From an uncultured Pseudomonadota bacterium (GTDB lineage: Bacteria > Pseudomonadota > Gammaproteobacteria > Burkholderiales > SG8-39), in NCBI GenBank assembly GCA_903864555.1, contig CAIPGJ010000036.1, forward strand, positions 1-6,337: a DNA stretch of 6,337 nt. Direction: 5' to 3'. The translations under genes were made by a program, and so were the position numbers. Under the pieces are notes generated by a model. It was not told where the DNA came from, did no database searches, and saw only the letters and a list, made by a program, of their open reading frames with translations. Of this stretch, positions 1 through 6,029 are shown piece after piece. The number at the start of each line of letters is the position of its first letter. Position 1 is the first letter of the stretch.

Positions 1-131
1 CTGGCCATCAGGCGTGCCTGCTGGGCCGCCGTGTTGGCCAGGACTTCCTCGGCCTCTTCAAGGAACACCTGCAACAGTTCCGCATCCACTGCCGCTTCTG
101 CGGAGAGCCGGGCGGCGTTCAGGTCACTCAC
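1..131 (-). CDS. chpA: ChpA/PilL kinase, continuation in the -1 frame (partial, runs off left edge)
   Basis: Forty-three codons can be read before the window ends. From a GTG at 129-131 the translation begins VSDLNAARLSAEAAVDAELL and continues QVFLEEAEEVLANTAAQQAR. The acidic amphipathic segment ELLQVFLEEAEEVL is the typical first helix of a histidine phosphotransfer (Hpt/P1) domain as found in ChpA/PilL and CheA kinases, so this is clearly the downstream part of the same protein as the 608-codon ORF at 128-1954. It lies in the -1 frame relative to that ORF. The GTG overlaps the upstream TGA as GTGA, and I see no Shine-Dalgarno sequence before it, so independent initiation would need translational coupling. 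If the frame break is a sequence error, this segment is simply the interior of chpA. The missing part should hold further Hpt domains, the CheA-like dimerisation, ATPase and CheW-like domains, and a C-terminal receiver. Confidence 0.8.
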   Translation of the reverse strand, partial: MSDLNAARLSAEAAVDAELLQVFLEEAEEVLANTAAQQARLMA

Positions 132-1954
132 CGCGGGGGGGCTGCATCGGCCGCTGCGGCCAGGGTGTCCGGGGCGATGGCTGCATCCACGCTGGTGGCC
201 GGGGCCACCGCTTCGGTCACCTGCGTCTCGGCGGGAGGCTGCGGCTTTGATCGCGGCTGCAAGATGGCGGTGAAATCGCTCTTCTCGCCGCGGGCCAGGG
301 CGGCGATGTGGAAGCCCAGCGCCGAAAGGGTCTGCGCAACGGTTTCGAAATCGCGCCGGGACGCTTCCTCAGCCGGCTGGAAGGCAGGGTTGCCAAACCC
401 CTCCAGCGTGGCCTCGATACCGGCCAGCGCATCACGGGCTTCCGAGTCACCCAGCATGGTCAGGGCGCCGGTCAGCTGGTGCACCAGGGCATTCACGCCG
501 GCCAGCGGCTCACGCTGCTCAGGGTTACGGAAGAAGGCATCCAGCACCTGCTCGATGTCACGCAGGTTGGCCTGCATCTCGCCCACCACCTGTTCGAGCA
601 CCAGGCGCTCCTGGGCCTGGCGCGACATCTCATCAAGCAGGGGAATCTCAGGTGCGGTGCGCAGCAGGCGGCCGGCCATGGCCGACTCCAGGCGTGCGCA
701 GACAAAGCGGCTCTGCTCGGTAAAGGCCGTGCCCAGCGCTCCGGCATCGGCGGCCAGGTTGTCCAGCGCATTCTCCAGCAGCAGCACGGCGGTGGCGACT
801 TCCAGCGCCACGGCTTCGCTCATCAGCCTGGCATCTGCGGCAATGCTGCCGCCGGCGCGCGCCAGTTGGCGTGCCAATGCCGAAAGGTCGGCGTTGTCCA
901 GTGCATCGACCTCCAGTGAGAGCTCGGTCGCGGCGGCGGAATAGGCCGGGAGACTGTCTGCATGCCGGGCGGTGTCAGCGGCGTAATGCGTCCAGGCCTC
1001 CTTGGCAAGGCGCAGCTGCTCACGGGCGCGGTGCAGGGCCGGGGCCTGTTCCGGCGCCGGGGTGCCGGCGTCGGCAGACGGCATATACGCAGCCAGCTGG
1101 CAGGTCTGCTGGGCCAGGCGGATCACGTCATTGACCGGACGCGCCTGCGCCAGCACGTAGAGGACTTCCCGCTGCACGCGCTCCGGCGTACTGCGGGCCC
1201 CCTCGATGTGCCGGCGTATCTGGGCCTCGATGCGATTGCACAGCAGCCGCTGCTCCGCAGACGGGACATCCTCCAGCGCACCGTTTTCCAGCGCGTTCAT
1301 GCTGGCGCAGGCAACCCACCAGAAAGCGCGCTGCGCCGGGTCGGACTGGCCCTGCTCGATGGTGTCGATCACCGCATGCATGTCGGCAGCGCCTCCGGCT
1401 ACCCCCTTCATCCAGGCCAGAAAGCCGCGGATGTAGCGGGCACGCAGTTCACGCAGGTGGCGCTGGAGCTCCTCGGGGTGCAGTTGCAGCGGCGCCTTCT
1501 CGCGCCAGGGCGGACGGAAATCCAGCTTCGGGTGGAACAGGTCCACCGGATCGGCCTTATGGCGGGTGGCCTCGGCTCGGACGCCACACAAGTCCTGGTA
1601 CAGCGGCAACAGCCGCAGGGCCTGGTGCGCCTGGCCGGACATCAGTCCGTCCAGATGGGCGCACAGCCCTGCAAAGCCGCGCTCGGCGACCGCCACCGCC
1701 CCGGCGGCCGCGGAGCCCTGCGCCACTTCGGCCAGCACCGCCTCGAGCTCGCTCGAGACCTCGGTGATGCCGTTCAGGCCGACGATCTGCAACGCACCGT
1801 GGGCCTGGTGCAGGCTGGCGCGCGCATTGGCAATCTGCGCCGCGTCGCCGGCCGCAAAGGCACGCAAGGCCTCCACGCCGCGCTGCATGGCGAGGTCGAT
1901 TTCTGCCTTGACCCAGGACAATGGCCCGGCATCAAACTCGGCGCGACGGTTCAT
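128..1954 (-). CDS. chpA: ChpA/PilL hybrid chemotaxis histidine kinase, N-terminal part, ended by an apparent frameshift
   Basis: This is the N-terminal 608 residues of the large multi-phosphotransfer kinase of the Pil-Chp system, which takes input from PilJ/PilI and phosphorylates PilG and PilH. The start is ATG at 1954, 7 nt after the pilJ stop. The opening (FDAGPLSWVKAEID) is typical of betaproteobacterial ChpA. Two Hpt-like helical segments are visible: one with HQAHGALQIVGL (His49) and one with HQLTGALTMLGD (His492). The region between them is mostly alpha-helical, with no membrane segment. Residues from about 565 form a Pro/Ala/Thr-rich linker, and the ORF stops inside it at TGA (128-130), straight after seven C on the coding strand. 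Pseudomonas ChpA is about 2,470 residues, so 608 is only an N-terminal fragment. The product as annotated would lack all kinase catalytic domains. One extra C in the run would fuse it smoothly to the -1 frame ORF at the left edge. The family assignment is firm; whether the break is real is open. Confidence 0.9.
   Translation of the reverse strand: MNRRAEFDAGPLSWVKAEIDLAMQRGVEALRAFAAGDAAQIANARASLHQAHGALQIVGLNGITEVSSELEAVLAEVAQGSAAAGAVAVAERGFAGLCAHLDGLMSGQAHQALRLLPLYQDLCGVRAEATRHKADPVDLFHPKLDFRPPWREKAPLQLHPEELQRHLRELRARYIRGFLAWMKGVAGGAADMHAVIDTIEQGQSDPAQRAFWWVACASMNALENGALEDVPSAEQRLLCNRIEAQIRRHIEGARSTPERVQREVLYVLAQARPVNDVIRLAQQTCQLAAYMPSADAGTPAPEQAPALHRAREQLRLAKEAWTHYAADTARHADSLPAYSAAATELSLEVDALDNADLSALARQLARAGGSIAADARLMSEAVALEVATAVLLLENALDNLAADAGALGTAFTEQSRFVCARLESAMAGRLLRTAPEIPLLDEMSRQAQERLVLEQVVGEMQANLRDIEQVLDAFFRNPEQREPLAGVNALVHQLTGALTMLGDSEARDALAGIEATLEGFGNPAFQPAEEASRRDFETVAQTLSALGFHIAALARGEKSDFTAILQPRSKPQPPAETQVTEAVAPATSVDAAIAPDTLAAAADAAPPR
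135..141 (-). other. Seven-C homopolymer at the chpA frame break
   Basis: The plus strand has seven G in a row, read as CCCCCCC in the chpA mRNA, five codons or fewer before the TGA that ends the 608-codon ORF. In the original frame the run reads GCC CCC CCG, so C CCC CCG has the X XXY YYZ form of a -1 slippery heptamer. A shift to -1 here restores the conserved ChpA reading. The same run is also a typical site for homopolymer miscounting in sequencing and for replication or transcription slippage. I looked for no downstream pseudoknot beyond the window edge, and none can be judged here. Confidence 0.6.
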
Positions 1955-1961
1955 GGCCGGT

Positions 1962-4073
1962 TCAGGCGATCTTGAAGTTGGACACGGATTCCTTCAGCTC
2001 CTCGGCGAGGCCGGCGATCTGGATAATCGAAGCCGCCGTCTGTTGCGTGCCCTCGGTGGTCTGCTCGGTGATCTTGAAGATGTCAGCCATGTTGCTCGCC
2101 GCGGCCGTTGCCGTGTCCGACTGCGCGCGCGTGGCCGCGCTGATGTCGGCAATCAGGTTGGCGAGCTTGCGCGAAACCTCGTCGATCTCGCCCAGCGCGC
2201 GGCCCGCTGCATCGGAGAGCCGGGCGCCCTCGACCACGCCCTGGGTGCTCTTTTCCATCGCCGAGACCGCGTCCTGGGTGTCGGCCTGGATGGCGCGCAC
2301 GATCCCGCCGATCTGCTTGGTGGCGCCGGCCGATCGTTCGGCCAGCCGCTGCACTTCTTCGGCCACCACGGCAAAGCCACGCCCGGCCTCGCCGGCACTG
2401 GCAGCCTGAATGGCGGCATTCAGCGCCAGCACATTGGTCTGCTCGGTGATGTCGGAAATGAGATCGACGATTTCGCTGATCTCCTGGGATGACTCGCCCA
2501 GGCGCTTGATGCGCTTGGCGGTCTCCTGGATCTGCTCGCGGATCTCGTGCATGCCGGAGATGGCGTTGTGCACCGCCTCGGCGCCCTTGCGTGCGGCATC
2601 CAGCGACTGCCCGGCCACGCCTGCCGACTCGGTGGCACTTTGCGTCATGTTGCCCATGACACGCGCCATGCCCAGCACCGAAGCGGTGGTCTGCTGGATC
2701 TCGCGCGACTGGTATTCCGCAGCAGCCAGCAGCCGGGAGGAGGTGCGTTGCGCCGCCTCGGTCGCCGAAGTCACCTGCGCAGCGGAAGAATTGATGCGCG
2801 CCACCAGCTTGGATAACTCCTCGATGGTGACGTTGACCGAGTCGGCAATCGCGCCGGTGATGTCCTCGGTGACAGTGGCGCGCACGCGCAGATCGCCGCT
2901 GGAGAGTTCGTCCATTTCGTTCATCAGGCGCAGGATGGCTGACTCGTTGGCCTTGTTCTGCGCCATCGAAGCTTCGGTGCGGCGTCGTTCGTCGTTGACG
3001 TAGACCTGCACCATCATCCACACCACCACGGCGCCCAGCAGGCTGACCACGGCCAGCACGATGAAGTTGCGTGAGCGCGCTGCCAGCCGCGCTTCGTAGG
3101 CGCCAACCACCCGGCCAGTGGCGGCCAGCAAGGCCTCGGAATCATCCACCACCCGGCGCGCGGCATTCTTGGCTGCTGCCAGCGGGGCGAGGTTGGCAAC
3201 CACCGCCGCGGCGGCCGCCTGGTAGGTACGGTGGGCGCGGTCCAGTTCTGCCAGCTTCACCTGCACCTGGGTCTCTCGCGGGGTCTGCGCGGCTGCGCCT
3301 TCAGGCCGGCGCAGGCTTGCCAGCAGGGTGCCAAAGGCCTCGGCCTCCCGCATCATGGCCACAGCGGCTTCCGGATCAGCGTCGTCACCGGCAAGCATGG
3401 TATTGGCGCTGCGCGCCATGCGCTGGCTGAGGCTGATCAACTGGCCGGCCGTGGCAATCTCCTTCTGCGCCGCACCCGCCTGGGCCTTCAGCGCCTGCAC
3501 CTGCTCGGCCATGTCGAGCAGGGCCGGATTGTTGTTGTTGATGGAGCGCACGGCAGCCCCCAGGCCGGCGAGGTTCTTCTGCTGCGGCAGGATTTGCCCG
3601 AGGTTGCGCTCGGTCTTTTCCCATTCGCGGTTGAGCCCGTCCAGCAACGGCTGCAGCGAATCGGGGCTGGGCGGAATGCGGCGGCCCTCGATCTCGCCGC
3701 CCTGCATGAGCAGGGTGAGCGAAGCGACAAACTGGTCACGCGATTCCTGCAACTGGCGGAAGGCCAGAGCATTGCCGGACAGGCCGCTCTGGGTGGCCTT
3801 GGCGATGCGCTGGCTGAGCATGCGCATGTCGGCAGCGGTGGAGACATAGCCGGCGCCATACGTGGCTTCACGATAGTCGACGACCACGAAGGCGCCGGCA
3901 ATGGCTGCCAGCGCCAGCAACATCACACCGAGCAAGGTGTATTGCCGGGTCACCGGCAAGCCGCCAATGAGGGGAAGCTGGCGACTGCGCGCGGCGTGTT
4001 GAGCGGCACCACTGTCAGGCGCAGGCGTGGCGCCTGACTTGCCCTTTTTTCCGATGGTCCAATTGATTGCCAT
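1962..4073 (-). CDS. pilJ: PilJ, type IV pilus methyl-accepting chemoreceptor
   Basis: This is a 703-residue inner-membrane chemoreceptor that passes surface or pilus-derived signals through PilI to ChpA. A cytoplasmic N-terminal tail of about 44 residues is followed by TM1 (about 45-66), a largely helical periplasmic domain, TM2 (about 337-358), a HAMP-like stretch (about 359-412) and a long cytoplasmic coiled coil. The periplasmic part carries the repeated PilJ-type motif, LSQRIAKAT near residue 86 and LSQRMARSA near 215, which marks the two PilJ sensor modules. The receptor hairpin tip is intact: [20 protein letters not shown] (from 544) followed by [18 protein letters not shown]. The protein ends NFKIA with no C-terminal CheR-tethering pentapeptide. 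The length is close to Pseudomonas PilJ (682), the excess being mainly the N-terminal tail. The ATG at 4073 is supported by an AGGAG six bases upstream. The gene follows pilI by 14 nt and precedes chpA by 7 nt. No frameshift or missing domain is seen. Confidence 0.96.
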   Translation of the reverse strand: MAINWTIGKKGKSGATPAPDSGAAQHAARSRQLPLIGGLPVTRQYTLLGVMLLALAAIAGAFVVVDYREATYGAGYVSTAADMRMLSQRIAKATQSGLSGNALAFRQLQESRDQFVASLTLLMQGGEIEGRRIPPSPDSLQPLLDGLNREWEKTERNLGQILPQQKNLAGLGAAVRSINNNNPALLDMAEQVQALKAQAGAAQKEIATAGQLISLSQRMARSANTMLAGDDADPEAAVAMMREAEAFGTLLASLRRPEGAAAQTPRETQVQVKLAELDRAHRTYQAAAAAVVANLAPLAAAKNAARRVVDDSEALLAATGRVVGAYEARLAARSRNFIVLAVVSLLGAVVVWMMVQVYVNDERRRTEASMAQNKANESAILRLMNEMDELSSGDLRVRATVTEDITGAIADSVNVTIEELSKLVARINSSAAQVTSATEAAQRTSSRLLAAAEYQSREIQQTTASVLGMARVMGNMTQSATESAGVAGQSLDAARKGAEAVHNAISGMHEIREQIQETAKRIKRLGESSQEISEIVDLISDITEQTNVLALNAAIQAASAGEAGRGFAVVAEEVQRLAERSAGATKQIGGIVRAIQADTQDAVSAMEKSTQGVVEGARLSDAAGRALGEIDEVSRKLANLIADISAATRAQSDTATAAASNMADIFKITEQTTEGTQQTAASIIQIAGLAEELKESVSNFKIA

Positions 4074-4079
4074 GCTTTT

Positions 4080-4084
4080 CTCCT
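4080..4084 (-). promoter_or_regulatory. Ribosome binding site of pilJ
   Basis: AGGAG on the minus strand lies six bases before the pilJ ATG and just after the pilI TAA (4088-4090). It fixes the pilJ start at 4073 and is the clearest Shine-Dalgarno inside the cluster. Confidence 0.8.
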
Positions 4085-4087
4085 GGC

Positions 4088-4636
4088 TTACGCTGCGGCC
4101 GGCACAGGCCGGCCGGCGTGGCGGAAGGTTTCGTCGTTGATCAGCTCACCCACATCGAGCTCCTGCCACAGGCCACCGTCACTGTCGCGCAGCGGGCTGC
4201 CCTGCCAGACAGGTCCAGCCGGAGGTTCAGCCAGGCCGGCATCGATAAATCGCGCGCGGTTGCGCAAGCCCACCATGCGCTCCACCAGCAGCGCGCAGTG
4301 AAACTGGTAGCGTTCGGCGAGCAGCACGATGCGTGCAGCCGGCGTGCGCGACACCGGCTCTTCACCGGTAAAAAGTCCAAGGTCGGCCACACTGACCAGT
4401 TTGCCGCGCACATTGGCAAGGCCGGCATACCAGGACTGGGTCAGCGGCACCGGGGTGATGTTGCCACCGGTCACGCTGAGCGGCAGGATTTCGCCCACCT
4501 GGTCCAGCCTGAGCAGCCACTGTCGCCGTCCGCAGGTCACCGCCAGACGCGAATCGGGCATGGGTGCGGCATGCGCCTCACGCAGCCGCTGCGCCAGCGA
4601 TTCCTGAAATTCCTTGAGGTTGTAGGCATGGGCCAT
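4088..4636 (-). CDS. pilI: PilI, CheW-like coupling protein
   Basis: This is a 182-residue cytoplasmic CheW-domain protein expected to couple the receptor PilJ to the ChpA kinase. The CheW fold covers roughly residues 30-170. A conserved block [20 protein letters not shown] sits at 69-88, matching the G..N.RG.....DL core of CheW proteins, and [20 protein letters not shown] follows at 103-122. There is no signal peptide or membrane segment. The length fits Pseudomonas PilI (about 178). The start is ATG at 4636, 33 nt after pilH. There is no strong Shine-Dalgarno before it, so it may rely on translation from upstream genes. The opening [12 protein letters not shown] is typical for the family, and I see no better start. 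The C-terminus is a short Pro/Ala tail. The position between pilH and pilJ matches the usual pilGHIJ order. Confidence 0.94.
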   Translation of the reverse strand: MAHAYNLKEFQESLAQRLREAHAAPMPDSRLAVTCGRRQWLLRLDQVGEILPLSVTGGNITPVPLTQSWYAGLANVRGKLVSVADLGLFTGEEPVSRTPAARIVLLAERYQFHCALLVERMVGLRNRARFIDAGLAEPPAGPVWQGSPLRDSDGGLWQELDVGELINDETFRHAGRPVPAAA

Positions 4637-4669
4637 GGCGGGTGTCCGGTCAGTTCATCGCGCTGCGCA

Positions 4670-5047
4670 TCACTGCAGCGCTCCGATCTTCGCCAGCAAT
4701 TCCCTGGCATTCACCGGCTTCACGATGTAATCGCGTGCGCCCTGCCGCTTGCCCCAGACCTTGTCGGTCTCCTGGGATTTGGTGGTGCACAGGATGACCG
4801 GGATGTGGCTGGTCGCGGCGTCACGAGAGATGGTGCGCGTGGCCTGGAAACCATTGGTGCCCGGCATCACGACATCCATGATAATGAGGTCGGGCAGCTC
4901 GGCCTTGGACTTGACCACGGCCTCCTCCCCATTGGTGGCAATGAGGCACTCGTAGCCCTTGCGCGACAGCGTCTCGAGCAGGAACTGCCGCTCGGTGGGG
5001 GAGTCGTCGACGATGAGAATTCTGCGCACGGGCGTGGACATGGCCAT
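4670..5047 (-). CDS. pilH: PilH, CheY-like response regulator
   Basis: This is a 125-residue single-domain receiver phosphorylated by ChpA. In Pseudomonas it acts opposite PilG, linked to pilus retraction and to limiting signal output. Receiver residues are all present: acidic pair D14-D15 (LIVDDSPTE), phosphoacceptor D58 (IIMDVVMPG), switch T88 and K110 (YIVKPV). The signature TTKSQETDKVWGKRQGARDY (88-107) is diagnostic for PilH rather than PilG. There is no DNA-binding output domain. The start at ATG 5047 lies 18 nt after pilG. A second in-frame ATG at 5041 (residue 3) is an equally possible start, since neither has a clear Shine-Dalgarno. The difference is only two residues. Confidence 0.95.
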   Translation of the reverse strand: MAMSTPVRRILIVDDSPTERQFLLETLSRKGYECLIATNGEEAVVKSKAELPDLIIMDVVMPGTNGFQATRTISRDAATSHIPVILCTTKSQETDKVWGKRQGARDYIVKPVNARELLAKIGALQ

Positions 5048-5065
5048 TCAGACAGGGGGCGCCCG

Positions 5066-5479
5066 TCAGCCCCTCTGCGCCGCATGCGCCCCGCGTGCCG
5101 CGTGCGCCCCGACTGCCTGCAGCAGGGACTCGCGGGTGAAGGGCTTGGTGAGGTATTCGTCGGAACCAACCATGCGACCGCGCGCACGATCGAACAGCCC
5201 GTCCTTGGAGGACAGCATGATCACCGGTGTGTCGGCAAACAAGGCGTTCTTCTTGATCAGCGAGCAGGTCTGGTAGCCGTCCAGCCTGGGCATCAGGATG
5301 TCGCAGAAAACGACATGGGGCTGGTGGTCGGAAATCTTGGCCAGGGCATCAAAGCCATCCTCGGCCAGGATGACGATGCATCCGGCCTGCTGCAGGAAAA
5401 TTTCGGCGCTGCGCCGTATGGTGTTCGAGTCATCGATCACCATGACCTTCACGCCTGAGAGATTGATTGCCTCGGTCAC
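5066..5479 (-). CDS. pilG: PilG, CheY-like response regulator
   Basis: This is a 137-residue single-domain receiver, the first gene of the Pil-Chp cluster. When phosphorylated by ChpA it is known to promote pilus extension and twitching, and in Pseudomonas it stimulates the CyaB cyclase. Visible residues are D16-D17 (VMVIDDSNT), phosphoacceptor D60 (CDILMPRLDGYQT), S90 (VIMLSSKDG) and K112 (YLTKPF). The stretch MLSSKDGLFDRARGRMVGSD is characteristic of PilG. I chose the GTG at 5477-5479 because GGGAGGT lies six bases upstream and the protein then begins close to the first receiver strand. An upstream ATG at 5524 would add 15 residues unlike the family and has no such site. The C-terminal tail contains a small duplication (AHAARG AHAAQRG). 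The gap to rubredoxin upstream is 227 nt, so a separate promoter is possible. Confidence 0.95.
   Translation of the reverse strand: MTEAINLSGVKVMVIDDSNTIRRSAEIFLQQAGCIVILAEDGFDALAKISDHQPHVVFCDILMPRLDGYQTCSLIKKNALFADTPVIMLSSKDGLFDRARGRMVGSDEYLTKPFTRESLLQAVGAHAARGAHAAQRG
5075..5110 (-). repeat. 18-bp imperfect tandem duplication at the pilG 3' end
   Basis: Two adjacent 18-nt units (5110-5093 and 5092-5075, minus strand) begin GGGGCGCACGCGGCACGC and GGGGCGCATGCGGCGCAG. They encode the repeated GAHAAR / GAHAAQ tail of PilG, beyond the receiver fold. It is probably a small slippage duplication in a dispensable tail. Confidence 0.6.
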
Positions 5480-5485
5480 TCGCCT

Positions 5486-5492
5486 ACCTCCC
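5486..5492 (-). promoter_or_regulatory. Ribosome binding site that sets the pilG GTG start
   Basis: GGGAGGT on the minus strand, six bases before the GTG at 5479. It is close to a consensus Shine-Dalgarno and is the reason to prefer GTG over the upstream ATG at 5524. Confidence 0.75.
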
Positions 5493-5552
5493 GCTCTGTT
5501 TGGACCGGGTGTCCCGGCTGCCAAACGCTGGAAGGCAGGACCCTGTCGGTTT

Positions 5553-5691
5553 CAGTACGCCCTCCCGGGGGCGGATCGCTGCATACGCCGTGCCTGCAAT
5601 GTGGCGCCTGGCGGGACGCGTACCCCTCCCGCGCCCATCCAGTTTGCAACCCCGATCCCAACCGGCGGCGCCTGGCACAACCAGTACGCCC
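5553..5691. repeat. Two nested pairs of 10-bp direct repeats upstream of pilG
   Basis: CAGTACGCCC occurs at 5553-5562 and 5682-5691. GGCGCCTGGC occurs at 5603-5612 and 5667-5676. The order is A-B-B-A on the same strand with uneven spacing, so it is not a simple tandem duplication. They could be regulator binding sites or remnants of older duplication; no known operator is recognised. Confidence 0.5.
5611..5632. repeat. GC-rich inverted repeat upstream of pilG
   Basis: GCGGGA (5611-5616) and TCCCGC (5627-5632) form a perfect 6-bp stem with a 10-nt loop that contains the palindrome ACGCGT partly overlapping the stem. No T-run follows on either strand, so it is not an intrinsic terminator. It could be an mRNA hairpin or a protein site. 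Confidence 0.35.
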
Positions 5692-5706
5692 ACGGATGAG
5701 CCGCCT

Positions 5707-5892
5707 CTAGATGGCGACCATCTCGAAGTCTTCCTTGCGGGCACCGCATTCCGGACAGGTCCAGTTCATCGGCACATCCTCCCAGCGTGTGCCGGGTGTA
5801 ATTCCCTCGTCCGGGATGCCCTTGGATTCGTCGTAGATCCAGCCGCAGATCAGGCACATCCACGTTTTGTATTCTTGTGTGGTTTCAACCAT
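5707..5892 (-). CDS. rubA: Rubredoxin (small iron-sulfur-free Fe(Cys)4 electron carrier)
   Basis: This is a 61-residue cytoplasmic electron-transfer protein holding one iron atom with four cysteines. Both knuckles are present: CLICG (C13, C16) and CPECG (C46, C49). Between them lie the usual rubredoxin features WIYDESKGIPDEGITPGTRW and the conserved DVPMNWTCPECGARKEDFE. Length and spacing are normal for a single-domain rubredoxin. In some bacteria such proteins serve alkane hydroxylases or oxygen and peroxide defence, but no partner enzyme is visible here. The ATG at 5892 gives a family-like N-terminus (ETTQEYKTWMC), though the preceding bases show no good Shine-Dalgarno. The gene is co-directional with pilG and divergent from the thiD-like gene. 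Cotranscription with pilG is possible but not shown, given the 227-nt gap. The symbol is used in its general sense. Confidence 0.95.
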   Translation of the reverse strand: MVETTQEYKTWMCLICGWIYDESKGIPDEGITPGTRWEDVPMNWTCPECGARKEDFEMVAI

Positions 5893-6018
5893 TTGATGAC
5901 AATGCTTGGGTTACAATGATTGCTCAGCATCTTACTCGGTTGGCAGGCGGGCCGCCACCAAAAAACCCGCTTACAACAACCGCTTATCTCGGCTCAATCG
6001 CGTTTTAATGTCGTCCTG
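5893..6018. promoter_or_regulatory. Divergent promoter region between rubredoxin and thiD
   Basis: This 126-nt stretch separates two genes read in opposite directions and so must carry their promoters unless they start elsewhere. It is visibly more AT-rich than its surroundings. On the plus strand TACAAT (5912-5917) is a good -10 candidate for thiD, but the best -35 (TTGATG, 5893-5898) is only 13 nt away, which is too short. On the minus strand TAAGAT (5934-5929) is a -10 candidate for the rubredoxin, with a poor -35. There is no TPP riboswitch consensus. GCGGG (5947-5951) and CCCGC (5966-5970) could pair around an A-rich loop. Confidence 0.35.
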
Positions 6019-6029
6019 ATGTCGTCCTC
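6008..6029 (+). repeat. 11-bp tandem repeat spanning the thiD start, with a 3-codon mini-ORF
   Basis: ATGTCGTCCTG (6008-6018) is followed directly by ATGTCGTCCTC (6019-6029), matching at 10 of 11 positions. The first copy encodes ATG TCG TCC TGA, a three-codon ORF whose stop overlaps the thiD ATG as TGATG. The second copy is the start of thiD. It is probably a slippage duplication that doubled the start codon. Confidence 0.6.

Larger units (their letters stand above)
5480..5706 (-). other. 227-nt rubredoxin-pilG intergenic region
   Basis: There is no convincing gene here. Small ORFs crossing it are GC-rich shadows, and none resembles a known protein. It is the longest gap on the minus strand and the likely place for a pilG promoter or mRNA processing, but I could not find a confident -35/-10 pair. 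It contains two different 10-bp direct repeats, a GC-rich inverted repeat and the pilG ribosome binding site. Confidence 0.5.

Noticed and set aside
962..1975. 337-codon plus-strand ORF opposite chpA
   Set aside because: Antisense shadow of the chpA reading frame, with no family resemblance. The same applies to the plus-strand ORFs at 165-944, 1566-2492 and 3231-4037.
4067..5458. 463-codon plus-strand ORF opposite pilG, pilH and pilI
   Set aside because: It lies wholly antisense to three well-recognised genes and has no recognisable domain; its translation is low-complexity Gly/His/Gln/Arg-rich. Long antisense ORFs are expected in GC-rich coding DNA.
5673..5687. TGGCAC as the -24 half of a sigma-54 promoter
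   Set aside because: The required TTGC-like -12 element is missing (GTAC at the right distance), and it faces away from pilG.
5552..5863. 103-codon minus-strand ORF overlapping the rubredoxin and the intergenic gap
   Set aside because: It overlaps the rubredoxin gene in another frame, has no known domain and shows no ribosome binding site.
5946..5970. GC-rich stem near an A-run, considered as a terminator
   Set aside because: The A6 run sits in the loop (plus strand) or before the stem (T-run on the minus strand), so the stem is not followed by a U-tract in either direction.
5893..6018. TPP riboswitch ahead of thiD
   Set aside because: None of the conserved TPP-riboswitch blocks, such as CUGAGA or the CCUGAUCUGG-type segment, is present.
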